Below, piece after piece: positions 20,944 through 32,386 of a stretch of DNA of 64,000 bases; position 1 is the stretch's first letter; every line of letters begins with the position of its first letter. The stretch comes from Gari tellinella (lineage: Eukaryota; Mollusca; Bivalvia; Cardiida; Psammobiidae), in contig OV277862.1 of assembly GCA_922989275.2 (NCBI GenBank), forward strand, positions 40,945,786-41,009,785, given 5' to 3'. The position numbers and the translations under genes were made by a program. A model generated the notes under the pieces. That model was not told where the DNA came from. It made no database searches and saw only the letters and a program-made list of their open reading frames with translations.

Positions 20944-22559
20944 ACCTAATTTTGCACATAACAATTTGTAGCCCTTTCCCCCATAAATACGCCTTTGCTG
21001 CATTAGCAGATGCTTTATGGACAGGCTTTTCATATTTCTATCATGTTTTTAAACGTTATGATCCGCGAAATAGGTTTTTAGAAAATGTGTTATAAAACAT
21101 AAAAAGGAACCAAACAATACTTGTAAACCATGATAAGATGGTTCATTAATAAGGACCTTTGATAAGGGTCTGTATTGTTTGCAAAATATACCCTACATAT
21201 ATGGTTTCCAGCTTATAAATCATGCCGAGATAAGGGTAAGCAGTACTGAATCATGGTATTAGTTAAGCCAGGAACTCTGCAAAACCCTTATAACGGGAAA
21301 CAAAGATTATGTGTATTGTAAGGATGGATTTGTTAAAGGGAGAGGAAACTCATACACTTAGAGTACATCAGCACACATTTTGAACCCAGATCAGACGCCG
21401 CGGGATGGTTCTTCTGTCAAAACGTCGAATACTCAACTTTGAGGAAATTGCAGACGACTCTTTTTAGCAGACGTTATTGCAACAGTGAAAGCATTATATA
21501 TTATGGTATTGTTTGGGGAAGAGTGGCAAGCGTCGTTGTAATGAGGGAATCATTGTTCGGAGAGGTGTAAAAACATAAAAACATATGTATATATACATTC
21601 TAACATTTTTTTTCTCTCAAAAATCAATCGTGTCGCGTCCCTGTGTTCGGTACGAAGAGCTTTACTGTACATGTAAACATGCGAATTTGTTGTTGGTACG
21701 GCAATGTTTTGAGAAGAAATCAGCTTTTGCGTATATCTATGGAACTGTAGGACTGTTATGCTCGATATTACCGCCGAAACAAGCGTACAGTAGTGGTCAA
21801 TGCTGTGTCGGCCAGGGACGAACACCTGTCCCGTTTTTAAAAAAATCGGTGATTTCAGTAAGTAGACACAGTTACTGTTGAAAGAGCATGCTTATAGTTG
21901 GTTTAAAGTTATGTTTTTATAGAAGGGTATTATATTAGCTAGACAGAAATGGAAAAAGGGTGTCGTTTCATCAATTATTATTCATGATATGCCCAGTTGT
22001 GTCGAGATAGGATGAGACTATACTGACGATCAGTTGTATCCCTTGTCTCTATATACACATTCTGACTTTTTTTCCTAAAAAATCAATCGTGTCGCGTCCC
22101 TGTGGTTTCAGTCTGTTACACATCTAGGTCACAGAGACTAAACATCAATGAAAACTTCAAAAATCTTATTCTCTAAATTCACAAAGCTTACTCCACAGCT
22201 CCTCTATCAAGTTTGAACAAATTATATCCCTTGGATAAAAAATGACCCCACCCACGGTGATTTCGAGGTGAGCGCTTTAGATTAGCATAGGCCTCTTGCT
22301 TAATTAATTAAATACTCTGGGCGGTTCTTGACTCAGTGGCTGATTTACGTCAAACAGTCTAGATATACAGTCTATAACAGTGCTCCCTCCCTACAACAGC
22401 CATTCCAACAACGACTCCCTCCTTACAACGACCCTTGTGGCATTTCCCTAAACAGGACAATTATGTCCAACCTATTCAAGGCTGCAATGCCGTCTGCTTA
22501 AAATTGTTGTCTGCTGTTTTTCTCAAAGTTACATAACTATCTTTCTTTTTTAAGTCGCG
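20944..22559. other. Intergenic, decayed repeats
   Basis: Contains a degraded CAGTGCTCCCTCC-family MITE, reverse-oriented, around 21350-21570, another fragment at 22376-22550, and a direct repeat of about 50 bp including AATCAATCGTGTCGCGTCCC at about 21622 and 22079. No exon was found. Confidence 0.5.
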
Positions 22560-22962
22560 GTCTATGTCTATTTCTCTGTCTCTCTTTATCTCTGTAATTA
22601 TGTGCCTGTATCTCTGTTCTCTCTTTGTCTCTCTGTCTGTCTCTGTCTATCTGTCTGTCTCTGTCTCTTTCTCTCTGTCTCTGCCTGTCTGTCTATATGT
22701 CTCTCTCACTCTGTCTCTCTCTTGCTGTGTCTATCTCTTTCTGTCTGTCTATATGTCTCTCTCACTCTGTCTCTCTATTGCTGTGTCTATCTCTTTCTGT
22801 CTGTCTATATGTCTCTCTCACTCTGTCTCTCTCTTGCTGTGTCTATCTCTTTCTCTCTGTCTCTGCTCTATCTCTCTGTCTCTGTATGTATGTCTGTTTC
22901 TGAGTGTGTGTCTGTGTGTGTATGTGTATTTCTCTGTCTTGTCGTCTCTCTTTCTTTTTCTC
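22560..22962 (+). repeat. Pyrimidine microsatellite (TCTCTG/TCTGTC)n
   Basis: Almost pure T/C with G interruptions in all registers. Open frames of 92-144 aa rich in Ser, Leu and Cys are composition artefacts. Confidence 0.95.
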
Positions 22963-23059
22963 TTTCCTTAATTGATTCCTTTTTATTTGGAATCTTTTTT
23001 ATTTCCATCGTATATAGAAAAATATATATGTTATGAAAGAAAAAATGTTGAACTCGGTC

Positions 23060-23145
23060 GGGAATCGAAACCGTGCGGAGAATGCAAAACAATGTGTGTA
23101 CCCTTATACCTGTGCTGTAACCACTTGATTACCCGGGAATCTTAC
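23060..23145 (-). mobile_element. tRNA-like SINE head
   Basis: On the minus strand: TAATCAAGTGGTTACAGCAC (A-box region) and GGTTTCGATTCCCGACC (B box). No acceptor stem pairing typical of a functional tRNA. Confidence 0.5.
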
Positions 23146-23379
23146 ATGACTGACCTTTTTTTTTTTTTTATCCTATTTCTATTTTATAAAACAATAGATC
23201 TGTGACGTTGATGGTAACCGTTCGGATATATAGATACTTGGAGATTTTAAAAATCTTTATAGTTTGTATTTTTCTTGCAAAAGAAAAAAGAAAATTGGCA
23301 CAACTCGATTTATTTTACTTTATTCCAACAGAACCGGTCTCAGTTTGAACAATTTGGTCTGTCCAAGCACTAAATACCG

Positions 23380-25450
23380 AATTCTAACAGTAAATACCCT
23401 ATACTATCTCTTCAAACTTCCGAATACTAACAGTAAATACCCTATACTTACTCTTCAAACTACCGAATACTAACAGTAAATAAATGAATTTAAAAGAGCG
23501 AAACTAATTTCAAACCCAAGCTAACATTAATTACCAAAAACTAAATTTAAATACCTTAAACTACCATTAATTTCCGAAATTAATGTTTAAGACGTTAAAC
23601 TAATTTTTAATACCCGAAACTAACATCAATTACCGAAAAGAGAGCGAAAACTAATTTTTAATACCCAAAACTAGCATTAATAACCGAAAACTGATTTTGA
23701 ATACCCAAAACTAAAATAAATTACCGAAAATGAATTTTAAAAGAGCGAAAACTAATTTTAAATACCCAAAACTAACATTAATTTCAGAAAACTAACTTTA
23801 AAAACACGAATCTAACATGAATTACCGAAAATGAATTTAAAAGAGCAAATAATTTTAAATACCCAAAAATAACATTCATTACAGAAAACTAACTGCAAAT
23901 ACCCGAAACCTAATTTATAATACCCAAAACAAACATAAATTACCGAAATTAATTTTAGATACCAAATACTAATTTAAAAATACTCAAAACTAACATTATT
24001 ACCGAAAACAAACTTTAAATACCAAAAACCGTAATTAATATTAGAGACCCGAAACTCAATTTAAATACAAAAAACTAACAATAATTACCGAAAACTAACT
24101 TTAAATACACAAAACTAACATAAATTACCGAAATAAGTTTAATAGACCGAAAAAGTATTTTAAATACCAAAACTAACCTAAGTTACAGAAAAACTAACTC
24201 TTAATCTTGAAAACAAGCATTAAATACCGAAAACCAACATTTAATACCGAAAACTTACTTTAAATATCGAAAACTTACATAAATTACCTTAAATTAATTT
24301 CAAATAAAAACGAAAGACTCAATCAGGAAGCGCAACACAAACAATACACCCACCTCTCAAGCAGAACACACACACAGTCATACCATAACAAACACACACA
24401 CATGCGCAATCCCATTCCTTCATCTACACACTAAATAGAAAACAACACGCAAGACAAACATAAAGCAAAGTGAATATAGGAGCCCGCCTTGGTACGGTCA
24501 GCAGCAATCAATAATTAATTTTAAATTAATCATTAACAACCACTGGGGGTTAAACCTGGGTTTAGGGGCGCACAACCTCACTCTTATCTCCTATATTCAC
24601 CTATAAAGACGAACAGTGTACATAAAATATAAACCCTGTTCCTCAAAACAAATCAAAAAGACCGCCAGCACAGTAAGTAAATACATGTAAAACATCTAAA
24701 AAAAGTCCAAAAACTAATTTTAAATACCCATAACTAACATAAATGACCGAAAACTAACATGAAATACACAAAATGAACTTAAAAGAGCAAAAACTAACTT
24801 TAATTAACGAAAGCTCATTTTCAATACCAAAAACTAAACATTATTTACCGAAAACTAACTTTAAAATCCGAAAACTAGAAATTAATGCCGCAAACTTTCT
24901 TCGAATACCAAAAACTAGCATAAAATACCGAAAACTAACATAAAATACCGAAATCTTATTTTCAACACCCAAAACTAACAATTTACCGAAAATTAAATTT
25001 AAATCCCGAACACTAATATTAAACCCGAAAATGCCACAAAATATCAGATAATGATACTTACTACCATAAACTAGCATTAAATCCCAATAAACTTACATTA
25101 AATACCTAATACTAGCATTAAAGACCGAAATCTAATTTTGAATACCGAAAACTATCAGTGATTATCGAAAACAAAATCTAATACCGAAAAATGCCACAAT
25201 CTACCGGATAGCAACACTTACAGCGGAAAACTTAAATTAAATACCAAACAACTATGCAGACAACCGGATAACGACACTATCTACAGAATACTGACATTAA
25301 ATACCCAAATAACTCTACAAACAACAAAATAACGACCCTATCTACTGAAAACTAACCTTAAATAACCAACAACTCTACAAACTACCGGATATCGACTCTA
25401 CCGAAAATTTACATAAGATACGCTAATACTCTACAAATTACCTGAAAACG
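23380..25450 (+). repeat. ~2-kb degenerate minisatellite
   Basis: Scores of variants of ACCGAAAACTAACTTTAAAT follow one another in loose head-to-tail order, interrupted at about 24300-24710 by unrelated AC-rich sequence. It continues as ACCGGATAACGACAC-like words near 25200-25450. Strongly A/C-rich on this strand. Confidence 0.85.
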
Positions 25451-25469
25451 ACATTAGTGGAAAACTCAT

Positions 25470-26139
25470 TTCTACTGTTTACCCCTAGCTTTTTACCCCC
25501 TCTCTTTCTCTTTCCCTTCTCGGTATTTCTGTATGTGTCTCCCCTTCTCATATTTGTCTTTCTCTGTCTCTGTCTCAGTATATCTGTCTGTCTCTTTCTA
25601 TATATGACTTTGTCTCAGACTGTATCTCTCACTGTCAATGTCAATCTCGGTCTGTGTATGTCACTTCTCTGTCTCTCTTTTTGTCTCTCTATCTCTCTCT
25701 GTCTGACCAAGATTTCGTGTCAATGTCGCTTTCTCTGATTCTCTCTCTCTCAGTCGAGGTATATGCCTCTCTCTCATCTGCTAGTCTGTATGTGTCTCCT
25801 TCTTTGTCTTTTTCGCAATCTCTGTATATATGTCTGTCTCCCTATCTCCCTGTTTCTGTCGATGTTTCTCTCTGTCTGTAATTCTTTGTGTGTGTGTCCC
25901 TCTATCTATCTCTGTCTCTGTCTGTCTCTCTATCTCTGTCTCTGTCTCTGTCTGTATATATGCCTGTTTACGGTCTCTCTGTCTCTGTCTTAATGTACCT
26001 TCTATCTCCCCCTATCTCTCTTTGTATGTACTCTAGATATGACTGTGTGTCACTGTCTCTCTCTCTGGTTCTTTCTCTGTCGCTCTCTCTCTCTCCTCTG
26101 TCGGTCTTTTTGTTTCCCCATCTGCTCTCTGTTTCTGTT

Positions 26140-26174
<35 letters not shown>

Positions 26175-26640
26175 TTCTCTCTTTCTATGTTTGTCTGTTT
26201 GTCTCTCCTTCTTTCTTTGTCTTTCTCGCTGCACATGTCTCTGTCAGTATGTCTCCCAAATTGTGTTTGTCGCTGTCTCTGTCTCTCTTCTCTGTTTCTC
26301 CTTCTGTCTCTCTCTGATGTGTCTGTTTGTTTTTCTCTCTCTCCCTCTATATTCCTTTTTGTCACTTTCTTTCTCTGTCTCTGTCTACGTCTCTCTCTCT
26401 CTTTGGTTCTCTCTCTCTATAATTCTCTCTGTGTGTCTCTCTCACTCTCTCCCTCTCACACACACACTCTTTCTCTCTCTTTCTCTCTCTCTCTCCTTCG
26501 TCGGTCTGCCTGTTTCTCCCTGCCTTGTTGACTGTCTCTATATATCTGTCTGTCTCCCTATCTCTCTGTTTCTCTTTGTTTAACTCAGCCTGTTTCTGTC
26601 TGTCATTCTGTGTGTGTCGCTCTCTATCTATCTATCTGTA
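25470..26640 (+). repeat. Long pyrimidine tract (TCTCTG, TC, TCTG)
   Basis: More than 1.1 kb of T/C-rich simple sequence including a pure CT stretch near 26140-26170. It opens in all frames on both strands (Ser/Leu-rich plus strand, Arg/Glu-rich minus strand), none of which I accept as genes. Confidence 0.95.
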
Positions 26641-26642
26641 TA

Positions 26643-27024
26643 CAGTGGAACCCCTCCAAACCGGAACCTCTAAATACCGGAATTCTCTCTAAACCGGACA
26701 AAAGCTTTGGTCCCGCTTCCAACCCTTCTTTATTTTTACACATTACACCATAAATACGCCTTTTTACCTCTTTGATTTATTCCTATACTGAAGAAAATTG
26801 TTTACAGATTCTAGCAGATCATAGCTAAAGCAGGTTGAAAGCAAAGCAGAATGCGCCTTATGGCGCATTCTGCTTTACTTATAATCTGCTTTAAGTTGTC
26901 AGCTATCTCTTATACTAGAAACAAGCTGTTTGGGAATGGGTTAAAACCCCTCTAAACTGGAAACCCCTCTAAACCGGGACGTTTTGTTGTCCCCGCACAT
27001 GTCCGGTTTAGAGGGGTTTCACTG
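26643..27024 (+). mobile_element. TA-flanked MITE, CAGTGGAACCCCTC family, with nested family A MITE
   Basis: Ends CAGTGGAACCCCTCCAAACC / GAGGGGTTTCACTG between TA. A family A hairpin MITE (about 26736-26944) lies inside. It interrupts the pyrimidine tract, which resumes at 27025. The same composite occurs at 30238-30560. Confidence 0.85.
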
Positions 27025-27250
27025 TATATGTGTCTGTTTTCTCTTTGTCTCTCTGTGTATGTCACTTTGGCTCTCTCTGCTTTTGTCTCTTTGTCTCTCT
27101 ATGTGGCTGTCTGTCTGCTTTTGTCTGTATGTCTGTCTCTGTCTGTCTCTCCTATGGTTTGTCTGTCTGTCTGTCTCTCTTTCTCTCTATCTCTATCTCT
27201 GTCTCCCTAAATCTGTCTGTCTCAGTTTTTTGTCTCTCTATATATATATG
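27025..27250 (+). repeat. Pyrimidine microsatellite continuing after MITE
   Basis: TCTGTC/TCTCTG repeats continuing the 25470-26640 tract. Confidence 0.9.
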
Positions 27251-27775
27251 TCCCACTCTCTTCTATCAAAACCTGTGCGTTCAAATCTATCGGCAAAACC
27301 AGAGACGCACAAAGACATGAAAACATCCACACAAAAAACCAAAACAAAAAAAGCTTTCACGCACACATTAATAAAATATTTCCGTAAATACACCCTGGTT
27401 GTGATTCAAATCAATCCAAGTCATACCCGCACCATGCATAGTTCGTTTATTAGGCCAATCCGGTTCGCTTGTTTGCCCAACCCTTGGGGTAAGTAATTAT
27501 TTTAATGTTTGTTTTCATACATTATGGTAGTTTGCATACATAACATAAACGTAGCCTCTTATGCTACTATTACACATAATCAACATTTTACACTAAGAGA
27601 TGGCCACTTTTATTGCAAAATATTAACACCAACATTACCTCACACTTTTATTTATAATAACCCCTCCTCCCATAGGCAAATAATAAAAATAATTATACAT
27701 TTCATAAAGGCCGACGCACTTCAGTGCGGCGCCAATAAAGTTTTGTTCTGTTCTGTTCTGTTCTGTACTTGATAA
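27251..27775 (+). mobile_element. Probable SINE tail
   Basis: CAGTGCGGCGCCAATAAAG followed by five GTTCT units (27743-27768) looks like a tRNA-SINE 3' tail. The upstream limit is unclear; nothing else was recognised. Confidence 0.4.
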
Positions 27776-27802
27776 CTGACGTCACATAAAAATGATACGT
27801 AA

Positions 27803-27818
27803 TGACGTCATGACGCAA
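27803..27818 (+). promoter_or_regulatory. CRE-like site upstream of paralogue B
   Basis: TGACGTCATGACGCAA lies 123 bp before the start codon. A second TGACGTCA lies about 25 bp upstream. Shared with paralogue A (2665-2681). Confidence 0.5.
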
Positions 27819-27925
27819 CAGCTGTATCTATGACAGCGACGTAACTCATACACCGCGTTTCACTTTAAATGGAATAGCTTGTTATACAGATAGATCTAGA
27901 TCTATATCGTAAAAAGAAGAAAAAA

Positions 27926-28012
27926 ATGGCAGAGGGAAAACGAATGTCTTTGTTTGGAGTGAGGGACTGGACTCCGGCAGAAAAAGCAGGACTGTGGAAA
28001 AATATCCTACGG
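27926..28012 (+). CDS. Paralogue B exon 1 (29 codons)
   Basis: ATG in an A-rich context (AAAAAATGGCAGAG), ends CTACGG|GTAAGT. An in-frame second Met at codon 7 is shared with paralogue A. Confidence 0.9.
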
Positions 28013-31000
28013 GTAAGTTGCACTTAGTTTTTGATTTGTAATATTGGCACACTGTGAGCGATTGAGTGATGACTATTTCAAACAGTGTGTATCCAGATGA
28101 AACGCCGAGTTAGTAACTGTTGGCTTCTCATGTGGATTCAAACTGTTTGACACACTGGTGATATTCTGTTAAACCTCTTGATTGTATAAACGTCGGGTGA
28201 CAACTTTAAGCAATGTGACAGTAAAACAGAAAGCTCTTAAAGAAACTTTAACTGTGTACAGTTAGATGATATGGAGCTATTTCTTGCAACTTGTCGTCAC
28301 AGGGGTTCATTGATGAGACTAACTGTCACCTTGCTTTAAATAGTCACCTGTCGTAAACATCTAATAGTTAACGCAATCAAGTGGTCGTAATTGAGAGGTT
28401 TTACTGTATATCCAAAACAATTCTGAGAAGTGTAACAGACGACAAATTATGCAGACGACAACTTAACAAAGCATGCAAAATGTTGAGAGGTTACATCTTG
28501 ACTCTTTCACTGCCAACGGCGCCAAAATACGACTTTGCAAACAGTCTGGATCCTGATCAGACGCCTCATAACGCGGCGTCTGATCAGAATCCAAACTGTT
28601 TGACACTCGTATATATCGAGAGTCAAAATAGCCCTAAAGCTGACTTAAAGAAATATTGCAGACGACACTACCATTGCATACGATATTTTGGCGATAAGAT
28701 TGTTAAAGCAGACGATAAAACTTGGCAGGGAAAGAGTTAAACCAAACACAAGTATAGAATGCTCTATATTTTAGAAAGAAATATATAATTCGTGTAAACA
28801 TTGATTATTTTCAATCTGAGTGGGACATAGTTTGGAGTCTGATCAGACGCCGGGGATAGCCTGCGTCTAATCTTCAAACTGTTTGCAGTTGAAATAATGA
28901 TTTTGTGTTGGGTAAAATGTGTCATTGGAGACAGGGCTGCCATTTCTCCGGATTTTTCCTAAATCTTCGGATTTTTTTTCGAGTACATGGTAGCTTAAAG
29001 TAGGCTGGAAGTAAAACAGAATGCGCCGTAAAGCGCATTCTGCTTTACTTCCAGTCTGCTTTAAGCAGCCACGTGTCAACAAAACTAGACACATGTGATG
29101 GGGTAAAGGTCGCACTTGAAAAATGTAAATTTGGAAATCTTAGGATTTTTTTATGTCAAATTATGGAAGCCCTGTGGAGATGTTCATCTGGTCGTTTAAT
29201 AAAGCTTGACGGGGTGTTACAGGTCAATACAGTGCTCCCCCTCCCTCTCTCCCTCTCCCTCTCTCCGTACAGTGTACGTTGTTTGGAGTGTGTTGTTACA
29301 GGGAGGAACCTTGAGGTTTGGCTTACATTTGCAAACAGCTTTAATCCACTGGATTCTGGATCTGGATTCAAGCTGTTTATCACTCGTTAGTATATTTCTT
29401 ATGTCAAAATGTCTACTAATATGTACATAGCAGTGAAGTGTTTGGGGAACAGCGGCAAATTTCGTTGAAGGGGGGGGGGGGGGGGGGGGGTCGTTGTAGG
29501 GAGCACTGTATATGTTGGTGTTGTTAATTTTTTCAGAGGACAGATAATATAACCAAGAAGCACTTGGCACTTAATGGTGATGGGTCGAAATGTTGGCCGG
29601 GTGTAAAACAGTGGAGCAGGCATGAAATTGACGAATGTATCAAAAGACATGCCAACAGCTGGATGGGGGCTCGTCTAAAACCTACCGAGGTAAATTGCAT
29701 AGATATGTATGGACAAGACCTTTACACGCATGCAAAAACTTGACCCTAGTAATATTGACCTCAGACTCTGCTTCAAAGTTTCAAAATATGTCGCCGACGA
29801 GCTTTGCTGTCTCTCTGACAACGTTACACCTTTAATTTATTCTTCCACGGAAGAAAACAGTTCCACTTGACACCCGCAGGAATATACACCAAATGAAATA
29901 TATCCTATTTATCCGAGCAGATTGTAGCTTAAAGCAGGTTGAAATAAAGGAGAACGTGTGATAAGTAACATTCTGCTTTACTTTCAAAGTGCTTTAAGTG
30001 GTCACCTATCTTCTAAACAAGAAATACGCAATGGTATAATTGGTTTAGCGATCTTTATTTTGAAGAAGCGTACAAGTAAATTAAGATAGATGACTGCTAA
30101 ATGGCGGATACAAATAATGCAGAAAGCTCCTGTATGAGCTTTCTGTATTATTTTATCCTGCATTAGAGCAACCAGCTGTATAGTAGACTGGTTATGTGCA
30201 TTGTACTGAGTGGTCATTTTATACAGGTTTGAATGTACAGTGAAACCCCTCTAAACCGGAACCTCTAAATACCGGAATTCTCTCTAAACCGGATAAAACC
30301 TTTCAGTTTGGTCCCGTATCCAACCCTTCTTTTTTAACCCATTACACCATAAATATGATATGGTCATACACTGAAGAATGTATCATCAGAAATATTATTT
30401 TCTATATTCTAGGACATGATGGCTTAAAGCAGTTTGAAAGAAAAGCAGAATGCGCCTTAAGGCGCATTCTGCTTTACTTTCAACCTTCTTTAAGTGATCG
30501 GCTATCTTCCATACTAGAAACAAGATATGGGGTTTAAACCCCTTTAAACCGGAAACCCTACAATATATTTATTCTTCCAGGCTGATGTTATCGCACCCTA
30601 TGAGCGATTCTTCCAATCAAACAGCGGATTTGACGCCAAGATGCACAGAGATGACCGAAAGAGTGTAAAAAGAATTGGCTGTTCAATCCATGCTGAGGTA
30701 ACATTATTTTTTATCCATCGCTCTTTAAACTTTGCTGAAAGACCATCAAGTTCTGATCCCTGGTCCCTTTTACCTCTTAAAACTACATTAGTTTAGCTTC
30801 CTTGCTCTTACATTTCTCAATAGCCAATGAGGTCTCACCCGTTACGTTAACAGTTCCCCCAAGCACAGACGAGTTATGTCCCCTAGCTCTTTAAACACCT
30901 ACTGTACACCCACGAGGATCACGGAGTTCTGTCAACAAGCGCGTTACTCTCCCCATCCCATATCCCGGGGATCATCGAGACCTGTCCCCAAACTCGTTAC

Positions 31001-32180
31001 ACTTATCTTGACATTGAGCAGGGTGAAAGTAAAGCAGAATGCGTCTTTATGCGTGTTCTGCTTTACTCTCAACTTGCTTTAAGTGGTCATTTACCTTCAA
31101 TACTAGATACAGGCTATGGGTTAAACCAGTATGATCACAACTCAGGCTCTAAAAACTTTTTAATTCAATTCCAATTTCCAATTAAGTCTAGCTCATATAT
31201 TTTACTATTTGTGGTCATTTTTATGCCCTCGCATGACTTATTCGGGGGAGTTTATTTGTCAGTACACAACTTTAACCTTTGCATAACATTGGAACTACAT
31301 AGGATAAAGACTTTATATTTGGTATAATAACTCACCTCAAGAAGCTCTTGAGCTCAGTACAACTTTGGTCATGTCCGACAAAGGCCATGGTAGTGAATTG
31401 GGTGAATTTACATTTACCATAACTTTGGAACTGCATGTGAAAGAGACTTTATATTTGGAATGTGTACTCGGCTCTTGAGCTTGGTACAATAAAAGCTCAA
31501 CGTCATTAAGAGGTCAAATAGAGTTAATTAAACATTGCCCACTAATAACTCTGTGACCATGTGATCATTTCTAAATTTGGAAAATAGTCCTCAATATGAC
31601 AAACGTTGTTATGACGACGACGTCATCATGACGTCACCATGACATCAAGATGACGTCATGATGCTATGGTGATGATGTATTTGAATAAGAGGTTAGATTG
31701 TTTGTTTTACATAGTTTAAACCTTTTCAATTGAACAAAAGCAAAATTTGAAGGAGTACAACACCTGCTGTATTATTTTATTTTACAGCCTAATGAATACA
31801 TTGCAGTGACAAAACAAATCGGGGCATTTGCCACTTACTGTGGCACCGTTCTTGTTTGATTTTAGTCTTGAAAACATTATAGTTTTAGTGAAATAACAAA
31901 TAAACACATATGGTCCCGGATCATATAAGAAAGAAATGGACCATTTTATTAAAATAAAATTTAGATAAGAGTTTGTCAACCCCAACAATTTATTTTCCAG
32001 GAAATCCAGAGAGCGGTTCCATTGCTGTCTTCTTCCAACTATGGCCATCGCCTCTCAACAGTTCTCGAACCATTCTCGCGAGATCATGTGCGCGTTGAGC
32101 GCGTGCTGAAAGGATTCTACTACAAACGAGGCACAGGTCTCCCTCCAATCCACGATATTCTGCTGAAGTTTGGAAAGTAA
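27926..32180 (+). CDS. Paralogue B: four-exon gene, CFAP90/C5orf49-like small protein (tentative)
   Basis: Exons 27926-28012, 29537-29689, 30581-30697 and 32001-32180 join in phase 0 at every junction into a 178-aa protein: [19 protein letters not shown] at the N-terminus, a Trp-rich middle ([18 protein letters not shown]), [18 protein letters not shown], then [10 protein letters not shown] and [19 protein letters not shown]. There is no signal peptide or membrane segment. If the CFAP90 resemblance holds, it would act inside ciliary doublet microtubules. Introns (1524, 891, 1303 bp) are far shorter than in paralogue A. The exon structure has been kept since a tandem duplication. The name remains a guess; that it is a real gene is well supported. 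Confidence 0.85.
28057..28150. repeat. Family C hairpin fragment
   Basis: CAAACAGTGTGTATCCAGAT ... GGATTCAAACTGTTTGACAC inverted arms, in paralogue B intron 1. Confidence 0.6.
28500..28741. mobile_element. MITE, family C
   Basis: Starts TGACTCTTTCACTGCC, has a TGATCAGACGCC hairpin, and ends GGAAAGAGTTAA. The left end lacks a clean TTAA (CTTGACTC). Confidence 0.65.
28932..29174. mobile_element. MITE, CAGGGCTGCCATTTCTCC family, with family A hairpin core
   Basis: Ends CAGGGCTGCCATTTCTCC / GGAAGCCCTG. A hairpin of family A type (28993-29064) sits in the middle. A second copy is at 46534-46755. Confidence 0.75.
29230..29508. mobile_element. TA-flanked MITE, CAGTGCTCCC family, with G21 run
   Basis: Ends CAGTGCTCCCCCTCCC and GTAGGGAGCACTG between TA. 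It contains a run of 21 G (29470-29490). It finishes 28 bp before paralogue B exon 2. Confidence 0.85.
29537..29689 (+). CDS. Paralogue B exon 2 (51 codons)
   Basis: Acceptor TTTTTTCAG|AGG, donor GAG|GTAAAT, phase 0, [10 protein letters not shown] to RLKPTE. Same length as paralogue A exon 2. Confidence 0.92.
29837..30040. mobile_element. Degraded family A MITE
   Basis: AGCTTAAAGCAGGTTGAAAT ... CTTTCAAAGTGCTTTAAGTG with family A flanks. The ends are lost. Confidence 0.65.
30238..30560 (+). mobile_element. CAGTGAAACCCCTC MITE with nested family A MITE, right end lost
   Basis: Starts TA|CAGTGAAACCCCTCTAAACC. The family A insertion (30334-30537, TTAA at both ends) is at the same place as in 26643-27024. 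The right side decays into GGAAACCCTACAATATATTT, about 20 bp before paralogue B exon 3. Confidence 0.85.
30581..30697 (+). CDS. Paralogue B exon 3 (39 codons)
   Basis: Acceptor ATTCTTCCAG|GCT, donor GAG|GTAACA, phase 0, [10 protein letters not shown] to GCSIHAE. The polypyrimidine tract abuts a MITE remnant. Confidence 0.92.
30990..31124. mobile_element. Family A MITE, shortened
   Basis: GCAGGGTGAAAGTAAAGCAG hairpin, ending GGCTATGGGTTAA. Left flank shortened. Confidence 0.65.
31612..31670. promoter_or_regulatory. TGACGTCA cluster in paralogue B intron 3
   Basis: Four GACGTCA or GACATCA words in about 50 bp, embedded in a GATGATGAC-like simple repeat. Probably low-complexity expansion; a binding role is speculative. 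Confidence 0.25.
32001..32180 (+). CDS. Paralogue B exon 4 (59 codons and stop)
   Basis: Acceptor [32 protein letters not shown] to LLKFGK and TAA. AATAAA follows at 32181-32186, directly after the stop. Confidence 0.92.
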   Translation, partial: EIQRAVPLLSSSNYGHRLSTVLEPFSRDHVRVERVLKGFYYKRGTGLPPIHDILLKFGK

Positions 32181-32386
32181 AATAAACATCTTAAAATGTT
32201 TGAACTGTTGCTTATTTATAAGACATGTGAAAACATTCAATATTACAATTGATCACATAAGTGTAAGGAAGCCATTCGATAAATAATAGTGAAATATCAA
32301 TATTTGGGCTCCAGTCAACAAGCGCTGCATGACTCTGGGCGCTAAATTGCGTCATTTGCCATGACATTACCATAAACAACGTCAAC

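Noticed and set aside
22564..23036. Overlapping ORFs of 92-144 aa rich in Ser, Leu, Cys
   Set aside because: They run through a pyrimidine microsatellite and are open in several frames at once.
25457..27496. 231-aa and other ORFs on + strand, 110-aa Arg/Glu-rich ORF on - strand
   Set aside because: Translations of TCTCTG-type simple sequence; no domain, no start context.
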